A stretch of DNA of 64,000 bases, taken from contig UQWL01000005.1 in the NCBI GenBank assembly GCA_900544715.1, positions 99,670-163,669 of the forward strand. The letters run 5' to 3'. Source of the stretch: an uncultured Oscillospiraceae bacterium (GTDB lineage Bacteria > Bacillota > Clostridia > Oscillospirales > Acutalibacteraceae). The notes beneath the pieces were generated by a model. It saw only the letters and a program-made list of their open reading frames with translations. It had not been told where the DNA came from and ran no database searches. Positions 25,517-34,196 of the stretch are shown here, piece after piece (position 1 is the first letter of the stretch; every line of letters starts with the position of its first letter). Made by a program: the position numbers and the translations under genes.

Positions 25517-25987
25517 TTACAATTCTTTCCTCATCAAGAGATATGCCCCGCACGTGGCAGGATTCCCGTCATCCTTCACGCAGACGAGATCCTCCGTGCA
25601 GCGCTTGATTGTGTTCACATAGCCCATGCGCTGATACAGGCGCAGATTCGCGGCATTCTCTTCCTCCACGCCAATCGATAGCTCAGAAAAATTCAGTTCC
25701 CGCGCCCGGCTGGCCATCCGCTCCAGCAATGCGGAGCCGATTCCCCGGCCGCGATACCGCTTTAGAACGTGTAAATTACACAGATATGCCCGTTTTGTGC
25801 CGTCTGCCGCATCCGTATCCGGCAGCTCGTGGAACAGATAAATGCGCCCAACCACCCGCAGCCCGATTCTGGCATACCAAAACTCGGCCTTTCCGGCTTC
25901 CAGATACGCGGCAAACTGCGGCTCAGCCCAGGTAGCATCCCGCCAATAACGGTGAAAATCCCGCAGCGTACCGTGGATGATTTTCAT
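25517..25987 (-). CDS. GNAT family N-acetyltransferase
   Basis: 156 aa. The acetyl-CoA binding motif is HVLKRYRGRGIGSALLERM, followed by IGVEEENAANLRLYQRMGY, the standard GNAT C-terminal pattern. The substrate is unknown. The ATG at 25987 follows GGAGG by seven bases. It is inserted between dnaX and ybaB, which are normally adjacent, so it looks like a lineage-specific insertion into a conserved operon. Confidence 0.9.
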   Translation of the reverse strand: MKIIHGTLRDFHRYWRDATWAEPQFAAYLEAGKAEFWYARIGLRVVGRIYLFHELPDTDAADGTKRAYLCNLHVLKRYRGRGIGSALLERMASRARELNFSELSIGVEEENAANLRLYQRMGYVNTIKRCTEDLVCVKDDGNPATCGAYLLMRKEL

Positions 25988-26011
25988 GGGAAGGCCTCCT
26001 TCCAAACAGGG

Positions 26012-27733
26012 CTATCGGATTTCCGTTTCTACCTGTGCCTCGTTTAAACGGCCCATCAGGTCGTTAAGCGGGTCTGTTTTTTTCTTCGGCGCTTTCTTTT
26101 CGCCGCCGCTGTAAAGGCCCAGGCGGTATTTGCGCCCCATCACGCGGAGCACTGCCTCCTTGACGGCTGAGGAGTGGCTGCCCTGCCGGATAAAGCTGCC
26201 CAAAAGCGGATTTTCTGACTGGATGAGCACGAACTCCCCACGGAAGAATGCGCTGGAACCGGATAAAATGCCCGCAATCGGCTTATCAATTTCGGATAAA
26301 ACGGAGAGAACCTGCGGCCACTTCAGGAAGGCCTCGTCCCCCTCCTGCCCGATCTGCGGCTCTGTATCATCCGACTGCTCCGGCTCTGGAGGCGGCTCAG
26401 GCGTGGAAACCGGCTGCCGCCTTGGGGCAGGGGGAGGTTCCGGCGCCTCTTCCCGCCGTTGTACGGCCTCTGGCTGGGCGAATGATCCCTCCGACCCTGC
26501 CGGGGTGGAAGCGGCTTTTTCTGTTTCTGCCCTCGCCGGGCGTTCGGGCACTCTCACCGGAGCTGCCTGTGGGGCCACAGCTACGCGCCCGGTGCGCATG
26601 GCCTGCTCAAGCGCCTCAATACGCCGGAGCAGCGCCGCGCTGTCTGTACAGAGCGCGGGGGTGGCGAGCTTAATCAGCGCCATTTCCATTTCAATGCGGC
26701 GGTTCACGCCGGAGCGCATGCGCTCCAATGTGCCCTGTAATAAATCGAGTGCAGAGAGGACGGCTTCCATCGAAAAGCCCTTCGCCTCCGCCTGAATCTG
26801 CTGGAGCTCGTCCTCGGTGCAGATGATGAGCTCACCCGGGGCGGGCACTGTTTTCGCAATCATCAGATTGCGGAAGTGGTCAATCAAATCGCCGCACAGC
26901 CGCTCCATATCACAGGAGCCCTGGTGCAATTCGTCGAGCAGTGCGAGCGCCCTGGCGCTATCCTCCGCGCGCAGGGCGGCAGAGAGCTCATAGAGGTGGC
27001 CGCGGCCCGCAAGGCCGGCCGCCTCGCTGACAATCTCCACCGTAATCTGCTTCGACCGCCCAGCGCATTGGTCGAGGATCGAGAGCGCGTCGCGCAATGC
27101 GCCATCCGCAATGCGGGCGATGAGCAGCGCCGCGTCGTGCGCAAGCTCCATCCCCTCCTGCCCGGCCACATATTCCAGCCGCGCGGCAATATCCTCCGGC
27201 GGAATGCGGCGGAAATCGAAGCGCTGGCAGCGGGAAAGGATCGTCGCGGGGAGCTTATGCACCTCCGTGGTGGCGAGGATGAACAGCACATAGGAGGGCG
27301 GCTCCTCCAGCGTTTTCAACAGCGCGTTAAATGCGCCGATGGAAAGCATATGCACCTCATCGATGATATACACACGGTATTTTGCCGCGACGGGGGTAAA
27401 ATTCGCCTCCTCGCGCAGGTCGCGAATGTTATCAACGCCGTTGTTGCTCGCCGCGTCGATCTCAATTACGTCTAAAATCGAGCCGCTGTCGATCCCCTTG
27501 CAAATTTCGCATTCGTTGCACGGGTTCCCATCCACAGGGTGCAGGCAGTTGACCGCCTTGGCGAGGATCTTCGCACAGGTGGTTTTGCCCGTGCCGCGCG
27601 AGCCGGTGAAGAGGTAAGCATGGGAAAGCCGGCCTTCCTGCAGCTCGTGGCGCAGCGTATCCGTCACATGCGGCTGCCCGGCAACATCGGAAAACACCTG
27701 CGGGCGCCATTTCCGGTAAAGCACCTGATACAT
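26012..27733 (-). CDS. dnaX: DNA polymerase III subunit gamma/tau
   Basis: 573 aa. It starts MYQVLYRKWRPQVFSDVAGQ. Walker A is GSRGTGKTTCAKIL, the zinc module has four Cys (about 63-78: CLHPVDGNPCNECEIC), Walker B is IIDEVHML, and sensor 1 is VLFILATTE. The C-terminal third has a Pro/Glu-rich linker (about 400-470) and a short tau-like domain. It is the clamp-loader motor. The ATG at 27733 follows AAAGGAG; the frame is open upstream into the SRP RNA gene. Confidence 0.97.
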   Translation of the reverse strand: MYQVLYRKWRPQVFSDVAGQPHVTDTLRHELQEGRLSHAYLFTGSRGTGKTTCAKILAKAVNCLHPVDGNPCNECEICKGIDSGSILDVIEIDAASNNGVDNIRDLREEANFTPVAAKYRVYIIDEVHMLSIGAFNALLKTLEEPPSYVLFILATTEVHKLPATILSRCQRFDFRRIPPEDIAARLEYVAGQEGMELAHDAALLIARIADGALRDALSILDQCAGRSKQITVEIVSEAAGLAGRGHLYELSAALRAEDSARALALLDELHQGSCDMERLCGDLIDHFRNLMIAKTVPAPGELIICTEDELQQIQAEAKGFSMEAVLSALDLLQGTLERMRSGVNRRIEMEMALIKLATPALCTDSAALLRRIEALEQAMRTGRVAVAPQAAPVRVPERPARAETEKAASTPAGSEGSFAQPEAVQRREEAPEPPPAPRRQPVSTPEPPPEPEQSDDTEPQIGQEGDEAFLKWPQVLSVLSEIDKPIAGILSGSSAFFRGEFVLIQSENPLLGSFIRQGSHSSAVKEAVLRVMGRKYRLGLYSGGEKKAPKKKTDPLNDLMGRLNEAQVETEIR

Positions 27734-27774
27734 GGCAACCACTCCTTTCCGGCCTGCGATGCCTTCCCAAAAGA

Positions 27775-27938
27775 AAAGGCAAAGCGAACCGTTCACTTGG
27801 TCATGCAGCGGACAGGCAGACTGTGGCGCACAGTGCTGACTGCTTAATGCTGCTCGGTTCCCCGCCTGACATGGTTCACAGCGCCCCGCCGCACAGGACC
27901 CGCCCGCCACATGACCAAATAAATGCTTCGCTCTGCCG
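27775..27938 (-). ncRNA. ffs: Signal recognition particle RNA (small bacterial type)
   Basis: About 160 nt on the minus strand. Domain IV is perfect: TCAGG, then CGG-GGAA-CCG tetraloop hairpin, then AGCAGC. Longer helices close it: TTGGTCATG with CATGACCAA, and outer GGCAGAGCGAA with TTCGCTTTGCC, followed by TTTTCTTTT. It binds Ffh and targets membrane and secreted proteins. It lies just upstream of dnaX, as in Bacillus and many clostridia. Exact ends are approximate. Confidence 0.92.
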
Positions 27939-27970
27939 ATGATAAAACTTTCTATGAAAAGCCTTATCGT

Positions 27971-27999
27971 ATTATAATCTATTTTGAGTAGAAAGGCAA
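27971..27999 (-). promoter_or_regulatory. Promoter of the SRP RNA gene
   Basis: TTGCCT (27994-27999), 17-bp spacer, TATAAT (27971-27976) on the minus strand; transcription would start near 27964. Read-through of the SRP RNA terminator may feed dnaX. Confidence 0.8.
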
Positions 28000-28145
28000 G
28001 AGGGAATCCGCAACAAATTCTTTTCTAAAGCTTTTATAAATCATGCTTCCATTTTCAGCCGTCGCTCACATGGAAGCCCGGAAAACAAACTTGCTCGAAA
28101 CAGCCAGCACACGGCGGGCCTTCCCTGGGCACAGAATCCTTCTGA

Positions 28146-28191
28146 AAGTAAAAAATCCATGCGGACGGGGCGATCCCATCCGCATGGATTT
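28146..28191 (-). terminator. Intrinsic terminator of the TPR/M50-like operon
   Basis: A 13-bp perfect stem AAATCCATGCGGA (28153-28165) with TCCGCATGGATTT (28179-28191), then TTTTTTACTTTC on the minus strand. Confidence 0.92.
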
Positions 28192-28227
28192 CACCAGTGT
28201 TTTTCAACGCATCCAACCCGAAGCCAA

Positions 28228-28875
28228 TTATGACGCAGCGTTGCTTGCGGCCTCGGTGGCGGATTCCGCCACATTTTGGGCCTTCTCCGCAAGCTTTGCA
28301 AGCCAGGCGCCAAGCGCATCATTCGCAGACACCAACGCCCCCGCAATGGGAGACAGCAGCTCCGGCAGAAACCAGGCCGCCGCAATCGAGGTGATGAGCG
28401 TGATCCCCCAGCGCTCCAGATAAGCACCTGCGATCAAAATGGCAATGATCGGGAACAGTAGAATTTTTGCTGCAAGATTCGCATCGTTCCCCGCGCCATA
28501 AAAGCTCTCCCACATCGCAAGGGCGTCTTCCACCAAGGGAAAAAGCGAAGTCAGCAAAGAAATGCCGAGCCATAGCATCAGCAAATAAAAAATGTTGGTG
28601 AACTGCTGCAGCTTGATCACATGCACGCTGGCGGGGATCACGATCAGCAGCCCGAGCACCAAGTTAAACAGGAAGGGGAGAAAACAGATCAAAAACCGCT
28701 TGCCCTTGCTTGGCATAAATTCATGCTCCACATGTCCGCACAGCTCGTTGGCCTGAAAATAACGGGCGTCCTCCACCGTGCAGTGAAACCTGCGGCACAG
28801 GCAATGCTCCCAAAGCGCATGCAGCAGCGTGCCCGGGAAGGTCAGCGCTTTCACGATCACATAAAGGATCCTCAT
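28228..28875 (-). CDS. Multi-pass membrane protein related to M50-like proteins, zinc motif degenerate
   Basis: 215 aa with about four or five membrane segments. The N-terminal region FPGTLLHALWEHCLC resembles the FPGxxxHExxH start of M50-type membrane metalloproteases, but the metal motif reads HALWEH instead of HExxH. A cytosolic GHVEHEFMPSKGKRF follows, which also resembles this family. It may bind metal in another way or be an inactive relative. Its ATG overlaps the stop of the TPR gene (ATGA), so the two are translationally coupled. Confidence 0.75.
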   Translation of the reverse strand: MRILYVIVKALTFPGTLLHALWEHCLCRRFHCTVEDARYFQANELCGHVEHEFMPSKGKRFLICFLPFLFNLVLGLLIVIPASVHVIKLQQFTNIFYLLMLWLGISLLTSLFPLVEDALAMWESFYGAGNDANLAAKILLFPIIAILIAGAYLERWGITLITSIAAAWFLPELLSPIAGALVSANDALGAWLAKLAEKAQNVAESATEAASNAAS

Positions 28876-30161
28876 GCCACATCCCCCTCTCCATTCAAGA
28901 AAATATCTTCAACCGTCAGTTTCCCGGCTTTATAATCGAGCACCTTCTGGCCCATTTCAACACCATAGTATTCGAGGGTGGATATGACCTCGTCATATCC
29001 ATCCTGATCGTCATTTGCCAGGTAGCACACCGCAAGGGTGTAGCTCGTCGCATAGTTCAGGGAGAGGTCAAACGCGGTTTTCGCATTCTCCAGCGCTGCC
29101 TTTTTATCGCCTTGAAGCAGCTCTACAATCGCCTTTTGGCGGTAGGGCTCCGAGCTGGTATCATCCAGCTTGATGCCCTTTTCCGCTGTAGAAACCGCCT
29201 TGTCATAGTCCTTTTGGAGGCGGTAAACAGAGGCTTCCGTTGCATAGGCGCTGGCGTCCTCCGCATTTTGTGCCCGCATCTGGTTGCAGAGCTCTACCAC
29301 CTTGTCATAATTTTTGGCTTCCAGATATTCTGTGGCCATCGCAGGCAGGTAAATCCAGCTGTAGCTTTCGTTTTCCTTCTGGACGGCTTCGAGGAATTGG
29401 AGGCGAACGGAGCTCTCCTGCTCCGTCATGGCGGCAAGCATATATTTATAATATTCTAAAATCGCCTTATCATAGCTTCCATTCTCCTTCAAAGCCTCAA
29501 TCTTCTCGATCAGCTCGTCGTAGGGAAGCTTGTCGTCCTCCACCTCGCCATATCCGCTGAACAGCTCCTCCACAGCTGAAATGGTATCCGTAATGGCATT
29601 CAAATTCTGATACAGCTCGTTGAGGTCGCGGTTCCAAACCCGCTCCAGCTGCGCCGTCGTGTAATATTTTTTGATTAAGCTCTGCGCGTTTTCCACATAG
29701 CCCAAATCCAGGTAGAGCTGTGCCTGGCCCTTCACCATACGCTTTGCCGCCGCGGCCGTTGTATCCTGGCTCGCATCATAATAGGCATCGAGCGCAGAGT
29801 TGAGCTTCTCCTGGCGAACATACTTTTCCGCCTGCAACACCCGTGCAAAAGGCGACACACCGATGAAGAAATCCGCTGCGCCATATAACGCCACAAAAGC
29901 AACGATCACCGCCAGCACGATCACTTTCCAATCCGCTTTCTGCTCCCCGGCTGAAGCAGGGGCGTCTGCTGCCGGCGCCGCACTCACAGGGCTTACCTGC
30001 GATGCAGGCGGGGCTTCTTCCCCCCTGCTCTGTGCATTCTGCTCCGCTCTCTTCGTCGCCTCATCCAGCTCTTGCTGAAATGCATCCCGAATCTGGCTGA
30101 GCTCTTCATCCAACCCGTCGCCGGAGAGGTTGTCATTTTCATGGTCTTTCATGTCTCCCAA
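28872..30161 (-). CDS. TPR-repeat protein with one membrane segment
   Basis: 429 aa. A cytosolic acidic N-terminus (about 1-85; Glu/Gln/Ala/Pro-rich) precedes one membrane helix (about 92-115, VIVLAVIVAFVALYGAADFFIG). A long extracytoplasmic part follows with TPR-like helices (AKRMVKGQAQLYLDLGYVENAQ; ASVYRLQKDYDKAVSTAEKG). The first ATG (30152) lacks a spaced site, while TTG at 30161 lies seven bases after GGAGG, so a TTG start is preferred. It is coupled to the M50-like membrane protein; together they may act as a scaffold/membrane-complex pair (inference). Confidence 0.8.
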   Translation of the reverse strand: MGDMKDHENDNLSGDGLDEELSQIRDAFQQELDEATKRAEQNAQSRGEEAPPASQVSPVSAAPAADAPASAGEQKADWKVIVLAVIVAFVALYGAADFFIGVSPFARVLQAEKYVRQEKLNSALDAYYDASQDTTAAAAKRMVKGQAQLYLDLGYVENAQSLIKKYYTTAQLERVWNRDLNELYQNLNAITDTISAVEELFSGYGEVEDDKLPYDELIEKIEALKENGSYDKAILEYYKYMLAAMTEQESSVRLQFLEAVQKENESYSWIYLPAMATEYLEAKNYDKVVELCNQMRAQNAEDASAYATEASVYRLQKDYDKAVSTAEKGIKLDDTSSEPYRQKAIVELLQGDKKAALENAKTAFDLSLNYATSYTLAVCYLANDDQDGYDEVISTLEYYGVEMGQKVLDYKAGKLTVEDIFLNGEGDVA

Positions 30162-30205
30162 GGCAATGCCTCCTTCAAAGAAAACTGCAAAATTGCAATG
30201 CTGAT

Positions 30206-30234
30206 ATTTTAACATGAGAAAGCCTTTTTTTCAA
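30206..30234 (-). promoter_or_regulatory. Promoter of the TPR/M50-like operon
   Basis: TTGAAA (30229-30234), 17-bp spacer, TAAAAT (30206-30211) on the minus strand. Confidence 0.65.
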
Positions 30235-30406
30235 ATGATATCAGAATTGTTTACATTCTTATCACAATTGAAACAAAAGCGCTTTCCTTATATACCCTCG
30301 CTTTTCGTCACAGAACGGAGAAAAAGCCCGAACACGCTTAACACAGATGCCAATGAAGAGATAAGATTCCCTTTTCATCCGCTTGTTTGTACTATGTATA
30401 TCTTTT

Positions 30407-30438
30407 TATAAAAAAACGGGCCGGAAACCCCGGCCCGT
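30407..30438 (-). terminator. Intrinsic terminator of gdhA
   Basis: Minus-strand stem ACGGGCCGG/CCGGCCCGT with a 5-nt loop, followed directly by TTTTTTTATAA. Confidence 0.95.
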
Positions 30439-30458
30439 ATTCTATATGGACATTGCCT

Positions 30459-31787
30459 TTAAATAATCCCCTGTGCCAACATCGCGTCCGCAACCTTGAG
30501 GAAGCCCGCAATATTCGCGCCAACCACAAAGTTATCCTTATGGCCATATTCTTCCGCCGCGGCGGACATATTGGTGTAAATATTAATCATAATATTTTTC
30601 AGGTTTTGATCCACCTTATCAAATGACCAGCTCAGCCGTGCGCTGTTTTGGCTCATCTCCAGCGCGGAGGTTGCCACGCCGCCTGCATTTGCCGCTTTGC
30701 CGGGCGCAAAGAGCACACCATTCTGCAAAAACACCTGGATGGCCTCATGGGTGGAAGGCATGTTTGCGCCCTCGCCCACCGCAATGCAGCCATTTTTCAC
30801 AAGCTCACGCGCATCCTCAACAGTGAGCTCATTCTGCGTGGCGCAGGGCAGGGCGATATCGCACGGGATTCCCCAGACCTTCCCGTTTTCCGTATATTTT
30901 GCGCTGGGGCGCTGGGCTACATATTCGCTGATTCTGCCGCGGCGGCCTTCCTTGATCTCTTTGATCACTTGAAGGTCGATCCCTTCCGGGTCATAAATGC
31001 AGCCGTTGGAATCGCTCGCTGTAACGACCTTTGCGCCCAACTCCTGCGCTTTTTCAATCGCATAGATCGCCACGTTACCCGCGCCGGAAACCGCAACGGT
31101 TTTGCCCTCGATATCATTGCCGTGCGCGCGCATCATTTCTTCCACAATATAAACTAAGCCGTAGCCGGTTGCCTCTGTGCGCGCAAGCGAGCCGCCAAAG
31201 CTCAGGCCTTTGCCGGTGAGCACACCCTCATATTGGCCGGTAATGCGCTTATATTGGCCAAACATATAGCCGATTTCACGCCCGCCTACGCCGATATCCC
31301 CAGCGGGAACATCCGTATTGGGGCCAATCACGCGGTAAAGGGAGGTCATAAAACTCTGGCAAAAACGCATTACTTCCGTATTGCTCTTCCCTTTCGGGTC
31401 AAAATCAGAGCCGCCCTTCGCGCCGCCAATCGGCAGGCCGGTCAGTGAGTTTTTAAAAATCTGCTCAAAGCCGAGGAATTTAATAATGCTCATATTAACG
31501 GAAGGATGAAACCGCAAACCGCCTTTATATGGGCCGATCGCACTGTTGAATTGAACACGGTAGCCCCGGTTGACCTGAACCTTGTTATTGTCGTCCATCC
31601 AGCAAACACGAAAAACCGTGGCGCGCTCCGGCTCGACAAGCCGCTCCAGCAGCGACGTTTTCTCATAATAAGGATTGCTTTCCACCACCGGACGGATCGA
31701 CTCCAGCACCTCAGTCACTGCCTGACAAAACTCAGGCTGCGTATGGTTGCGCTTGAGCGCTCGGTTCAAAACATCATCTACATACAT
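30459..31787 (-). CDS. gdhA: Glutamate dehydrogenase
   Basis: 442 aa, the hexameric bacterial type. It catalyses reversible reductive amination of 2-oxoglutarate with ammonia. Visible motifs are VQFNSAIGPYKGGLRFHPSV (substrate-binding Lys), LTGLPIGGAKGGSDFDPKGK (catalytic region), PAGDIGVGGREIG and the Rossmann VAVSGAGNVA. The Ala in GAGNVA and the overall type suggest NADP-preferring, but cofactor preference is inferred. The ATG at 31787 is preferred to 31796 because GGAAGG is then correctly spaced. Monocistronic with a clear promoter and terminator. Confidence 0.97.
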   Translation of the reverse strand: MYVDDVLNRALKRNHTQPEFCQAVTEVLESIRPVVESNPYYEKTSLLERLVEPERATVFRVCWMDDNNKVQVNRGYRVQFNSAIGPYKGGLRFHPSVNMSIIKFLGFEQIFKNSLTGLPIGGAKGGSDFDPKGKSNTEVMRFCQSFMTSLYRVIGPNTDVPAGDIGVGGREIGYMFGQYKRITGQYEGVLTGKGLSFGGSLARTEATGYGLVYIVEEMMRAHGNDIEGKTVAVSGAGNVAIYAIEKAQELGAKVVTASDSNGCIYDPEGIDLQVIKEIKEGRRGRISEYVAQRPSAKYTENGKVWGIPCDIALPCATQNELTVEDARELVKNGCIAVGEGANMPSTHEAIQVFLQNGVLFAPGKAANAGGVATSALEMSQNSARLSWSFDKVDQNLKNIMINIYTNMSAAAEEYGHKDNFVVGANIAGFLKVADAMLAQGII

Positions 31788-31922
31788 GAAAATCATCCTT
31801 CCAAAATTCTAGCATTTCGACACTATGCCTGCAAAATCCCCCGCAAGCATGAGACGGCCCCTATTCAGGCAAACCTGAATCCCCTGCCATCTGTGCAAAG
31901 CCCCTCTTGGCCTTTGAGATTT

Positions 31923-31951
31923 ATTCTACCTGATTCGCCTCAAAAATGCAA
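31923..31951 (-). promoter_or_regulatory. Promoter of gdhA
   Basis: TTGCAT (31946-31951), 17-bp spacer, TAGAAT (31923-31928) on the minus strand. The leader of about 130 nt contains a small hairpin ATTCAGG/CCTGAAT (around 31862-31879). Confidence 0.75.
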
Positions 31952-32202
31952 GAACTAATTTAAAATTATTCATATTTATAGAATCTTTATCTAAATTCAA
32001 GAAAATGTCGACTCGTGATTGAAGCTTTTAAAACCGATACTTTCATCGTTTCGCATTATTTTCACAAAATACGAGAATATAGGCCAATATTTTTATTGCA
32101 ATCTGCTTGATCGGCCTTCCGGGCCGATTTCGCCGCCGGATGGGTTTTGCCGCCCCGCAATGCGCGATTAACGCAGCATCTCTACATCGCAAGCCCTCAT
32201 CA
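31952..32202. other. AT-rich intergenic region
   Basis: Between the gdhA promoter and the terminator of the PAP2 gene. I see no gene, repeat or RNA in it. Confidence 0.5.
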
Positions 32203-32237
32203 CATAAAAAACGCCAGGGATTGCTCCCCAGCGTTTT
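32203..32237 (-). terminator. Intrinsic terminator of the PAP2 gene
   Basis: Minus-strand stem AAAACGC/GCGTTTT with inner GGGA/TCCC pairing, followed by TTTTTTATG. Confidence 0.8.
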
Positions 32238-32261
32238 CTATTCTTTTCATAAAAATTGCGC

Positions 32262-32831
32262 TCAAGCCGCTTTCTGTGCCTTGCGCTGTGCCCACCAACG
32301 CTTCACAACCGGCTCCAGCTTCTGCACCAACACAATGCCGATCCAGCCATAAAACAGGCCTGCAATTGCGCCGGCAATCACATCCGTGGGATAATGCACA
32401 TGCACATAAATTCTGGAAAATCCGATTAGGAAAGCTAAAATCAAGGCCGGAATTCCGATCTTCTTATCCGTTTTCAGCATGGGCAGTGCCGCCGCGAAGG
32501 AAGACGAGGTATGCCCCGAGGGGAAGGAAAAGCTCGACGGTCGGCTCACGATCTCCGGGAAGGGAAAATCCTTCCAAATTGCGAACGCAGTGGGATCAGC
32601 GGGATCAAACCGGTTGAAGGGCCGCGGGCGCGCAATCAGGTTTTTCAGGATGCCGTCATTGATCACCAACATCAGAAGCAGCGCGGCGCCCATCATCAGG
32701 CCGCATTTGCGGTATTTTTTCGTACAAATCAGAATCACCGCAAAAATGATCCAGATGATGCCGCCTTCTCCCAGCAGCGTGATATATTTCATAATGACAT
32801 CGAGCACCGGGTTCCACAACGTATCCCGCAC
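32262..32831 (-). CDS. PAP2-family membrane phosphatase
   Basis: At least 189 aa with about five membrane segments. Phosphatase motifs are KNLIARPRPF (K-x6-RP), SFPSGHTSSS (PSGH) and SRIYVHVHYPTDVIAG (SRxxxxxHxxxD), so it is catalytically complete. Members dephosphorylate lipid pyrophosphates such as undecaprenyl-PP, or phosphatidic acid. The GTG at 32831 has no ribosome binding site. The frame stays open 17 codons further up to ATT at 32882 and includes FDWSVFTWVRD, which looks like the true family N-terminus. The start is probably an ATC (32876) or ATT codon; see findings. Confidence 0.92.
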   Translation of the reverse strand: MRDTLWNPVLDVIMKYITLLGEGGIIWIIFAVILICTKKYRKCGLMMGAALLLMLVINDGILKNLIARPRPFNRFDPADPTAFAIWKDFPFPEIVSRPSSFSFPSGHTSSSFAAALPMLKTDKKIGIPALILAFLIGFSRIYVHVHYPTDVIAGAIAGLFYGWIGIVLVQKLEPVVKRWWAQRKAQKAA

Positions 32832-32908
32832 CCAGGTAAATACGGACCAGTCAAAGTTATAAATTGCTTCTACGATTGGAATCTACTCCTTTCCATTAGG
32901 AGGGAAGA

Positions 32909-34126
32909 TCAGTGAAAAAAGCCCTCCATATAACCGGTATCAGCGCCAAAGAACTGGAACACTTCTTTCACGATCGTGACTGGGTTTCCGTTGCTCGTTT
33001 TCACCAAATACAGCACTGCATCAACGATTTCGCTAAGAACTGTTTTCACCATATCCATCGTGTTGTCGAAATCCAGCTCACCCACTGTGAAGAGCCGGTA
33101 GCGCAGCCTGGTAATTGGATTATCGCCCAGCAGACCTACAAAGGTGAGCAGATGTGTATCATAGGTGGAGAGGTTGCTCTCATTGAGCTCAATCACACGC
33201 ACGCCGCGCTCCATGCCGGGGCCATATTCATTGAACCCAGCGCCCGGCGTAAAGCCGAGATCCACGCCATCCAGCGTGCCAATATAGGTGTTTGTATGGT
33301 TATGCCCGCAGAAGGTTGCGATCATATCGCCCTGCTGCACCATGGCTTTAAAAAAACCGCTGTTATAATACGGGCCGGCAACGCCCTCATTGTTTTCGCC
33401 CGTATGAATCAGGCCTTCCAAGGCAACCGTGCGCAATTCCGGCAGCGGCACGTGCTGGAATTCCATGGAGGGCACGGGATTGCCGCCGTTTGCTGCTTTG
33501 AGCGCATTGCTCGTGCGCACATACCAATTGATCTGATCCTGCTTGATATAATCATACTGCCCATTGCCGCCGCCGTGGGAATCAAGCAGATAGAGGTTGA
33601 AGGCCGTGCGCTGGCCATCGCTGCTGAGAATTGGGAGATTATAGTTGCCACAGCCGGAGAGCTCCGGCTCATCATCGCGCATCAGGCACAGGCTGTGACG
33701 CTGATACATCTTGAGCTGATCTTCCTTGCTGACTTCAATCGCATCGTCATGGTTGCCGAAAACAACGGCAAACGGGATGCCCCGGCGCTCCACGGGGCGC
33801 ACAATCGCATCAATTGCCTGCTGCACCTTGTGCTCCAGGTTGCCGCCGTCAAAATCGGAATCATAATTCTTGAGCTGGTCGCCCGTGAAAATAACGAGAT
33901 CCGGCTTTGATTCATCCATCGCCTTTTCGATTAGCGTCAGCACATTGGGGCTGGGATACTGCGTATCCTGTGTGTCGGAAATTTGCAGGATCGTAAAAGA
34001 ACCATCGTCATTAAATTGCAGCGGGTCAGGCTTCTGCCAAAATGCCGCGCCTGCCGGTGCCATCAGCGCCGCCAGAAGAGATAGGACCAACAGCAAAGAA
34101 ACCGCTGTTTTCTTCATTCTGCTCAT
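32909..34126 (-). CDS. Secreted metallophosphoesterase
   Basis: 405 aa with a signal peptide (KKTAVSLLLVLSLLAALMAPAGA). Calcineurin-like phosphoesterase motifs are LQISDTQD, VIFTGDQLKN, VVFGNHDD, EFQHVPLPE and FCGHNHTN. The overall form resembles the Dcr2/phosphohydrolase subgroup. The C-terminus has an amphipathic/hydrophobic tail (VDAVLYLVKTSNG). Possible starts at 34138, 34126 and 34117; 34126 is preferred, with GAAGGAG 12 bases upstream. It lies next to a GPH sugar symporter. The substrate is unknown. Confidence 0.9.
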   Translation of the reverse strand: MSRMKKTAVSLLLVLSLLAALMAPAGAAFWQKPDPLQFNDDGSFTILQISDTQDTQYPSPNVLTLIEKAMDESKPDLVIFTGDQLKNYDSDFDGGNLEHKVQQAIDAIVRPVERRGIPFAVVFGNHDDAIEVSKEDQLKMYQRHSLCLMRDDEPELSGCGNYNLPILSSDGQRTAFNLYLLDSHGGGNGQYDYIKQDQINWYVRTSNALKAANGGNPVPSMEFQHVPLPELRTVALEGLIHTGENNEGVAGPYYNSGFFKAMVQQGDMIATFCGHNHTNTYIGTLDGVDLGFTPGAGFNEYGPGMERGVRVIELNESNLSTYDTHLLTFVGLLGDNPITRLRYRLFTVGELDFDNTMDMVKTVLSEIVDAVLYLVKTSNGNPVTIVKEVFQFFGADTGYMEGFFH

Positions 34127-34196
34127 TGTTGATTGCATCTCCTTCTCTTTTCTGATTGGATATCACCGGCCTTTCGCCCCTGGTCATTTGCTCCTG

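Noticed and set aside
26070..26090. A7 run near the 3' end of dnaX as a programmed frameshift site
   Set aside because: In known cases the slippery site lies about two thirds along the gene with a downstream stem. This one is about 20 codons before the stop and lacks supporting structure, so I do not claim a gamma-form.
32912..33910. 332-codon plus-strand frame opposite the secreted phosphoesterase
   Set aside because: It mirrors a complete gene with all catalytic motifs and has no family resemblance.
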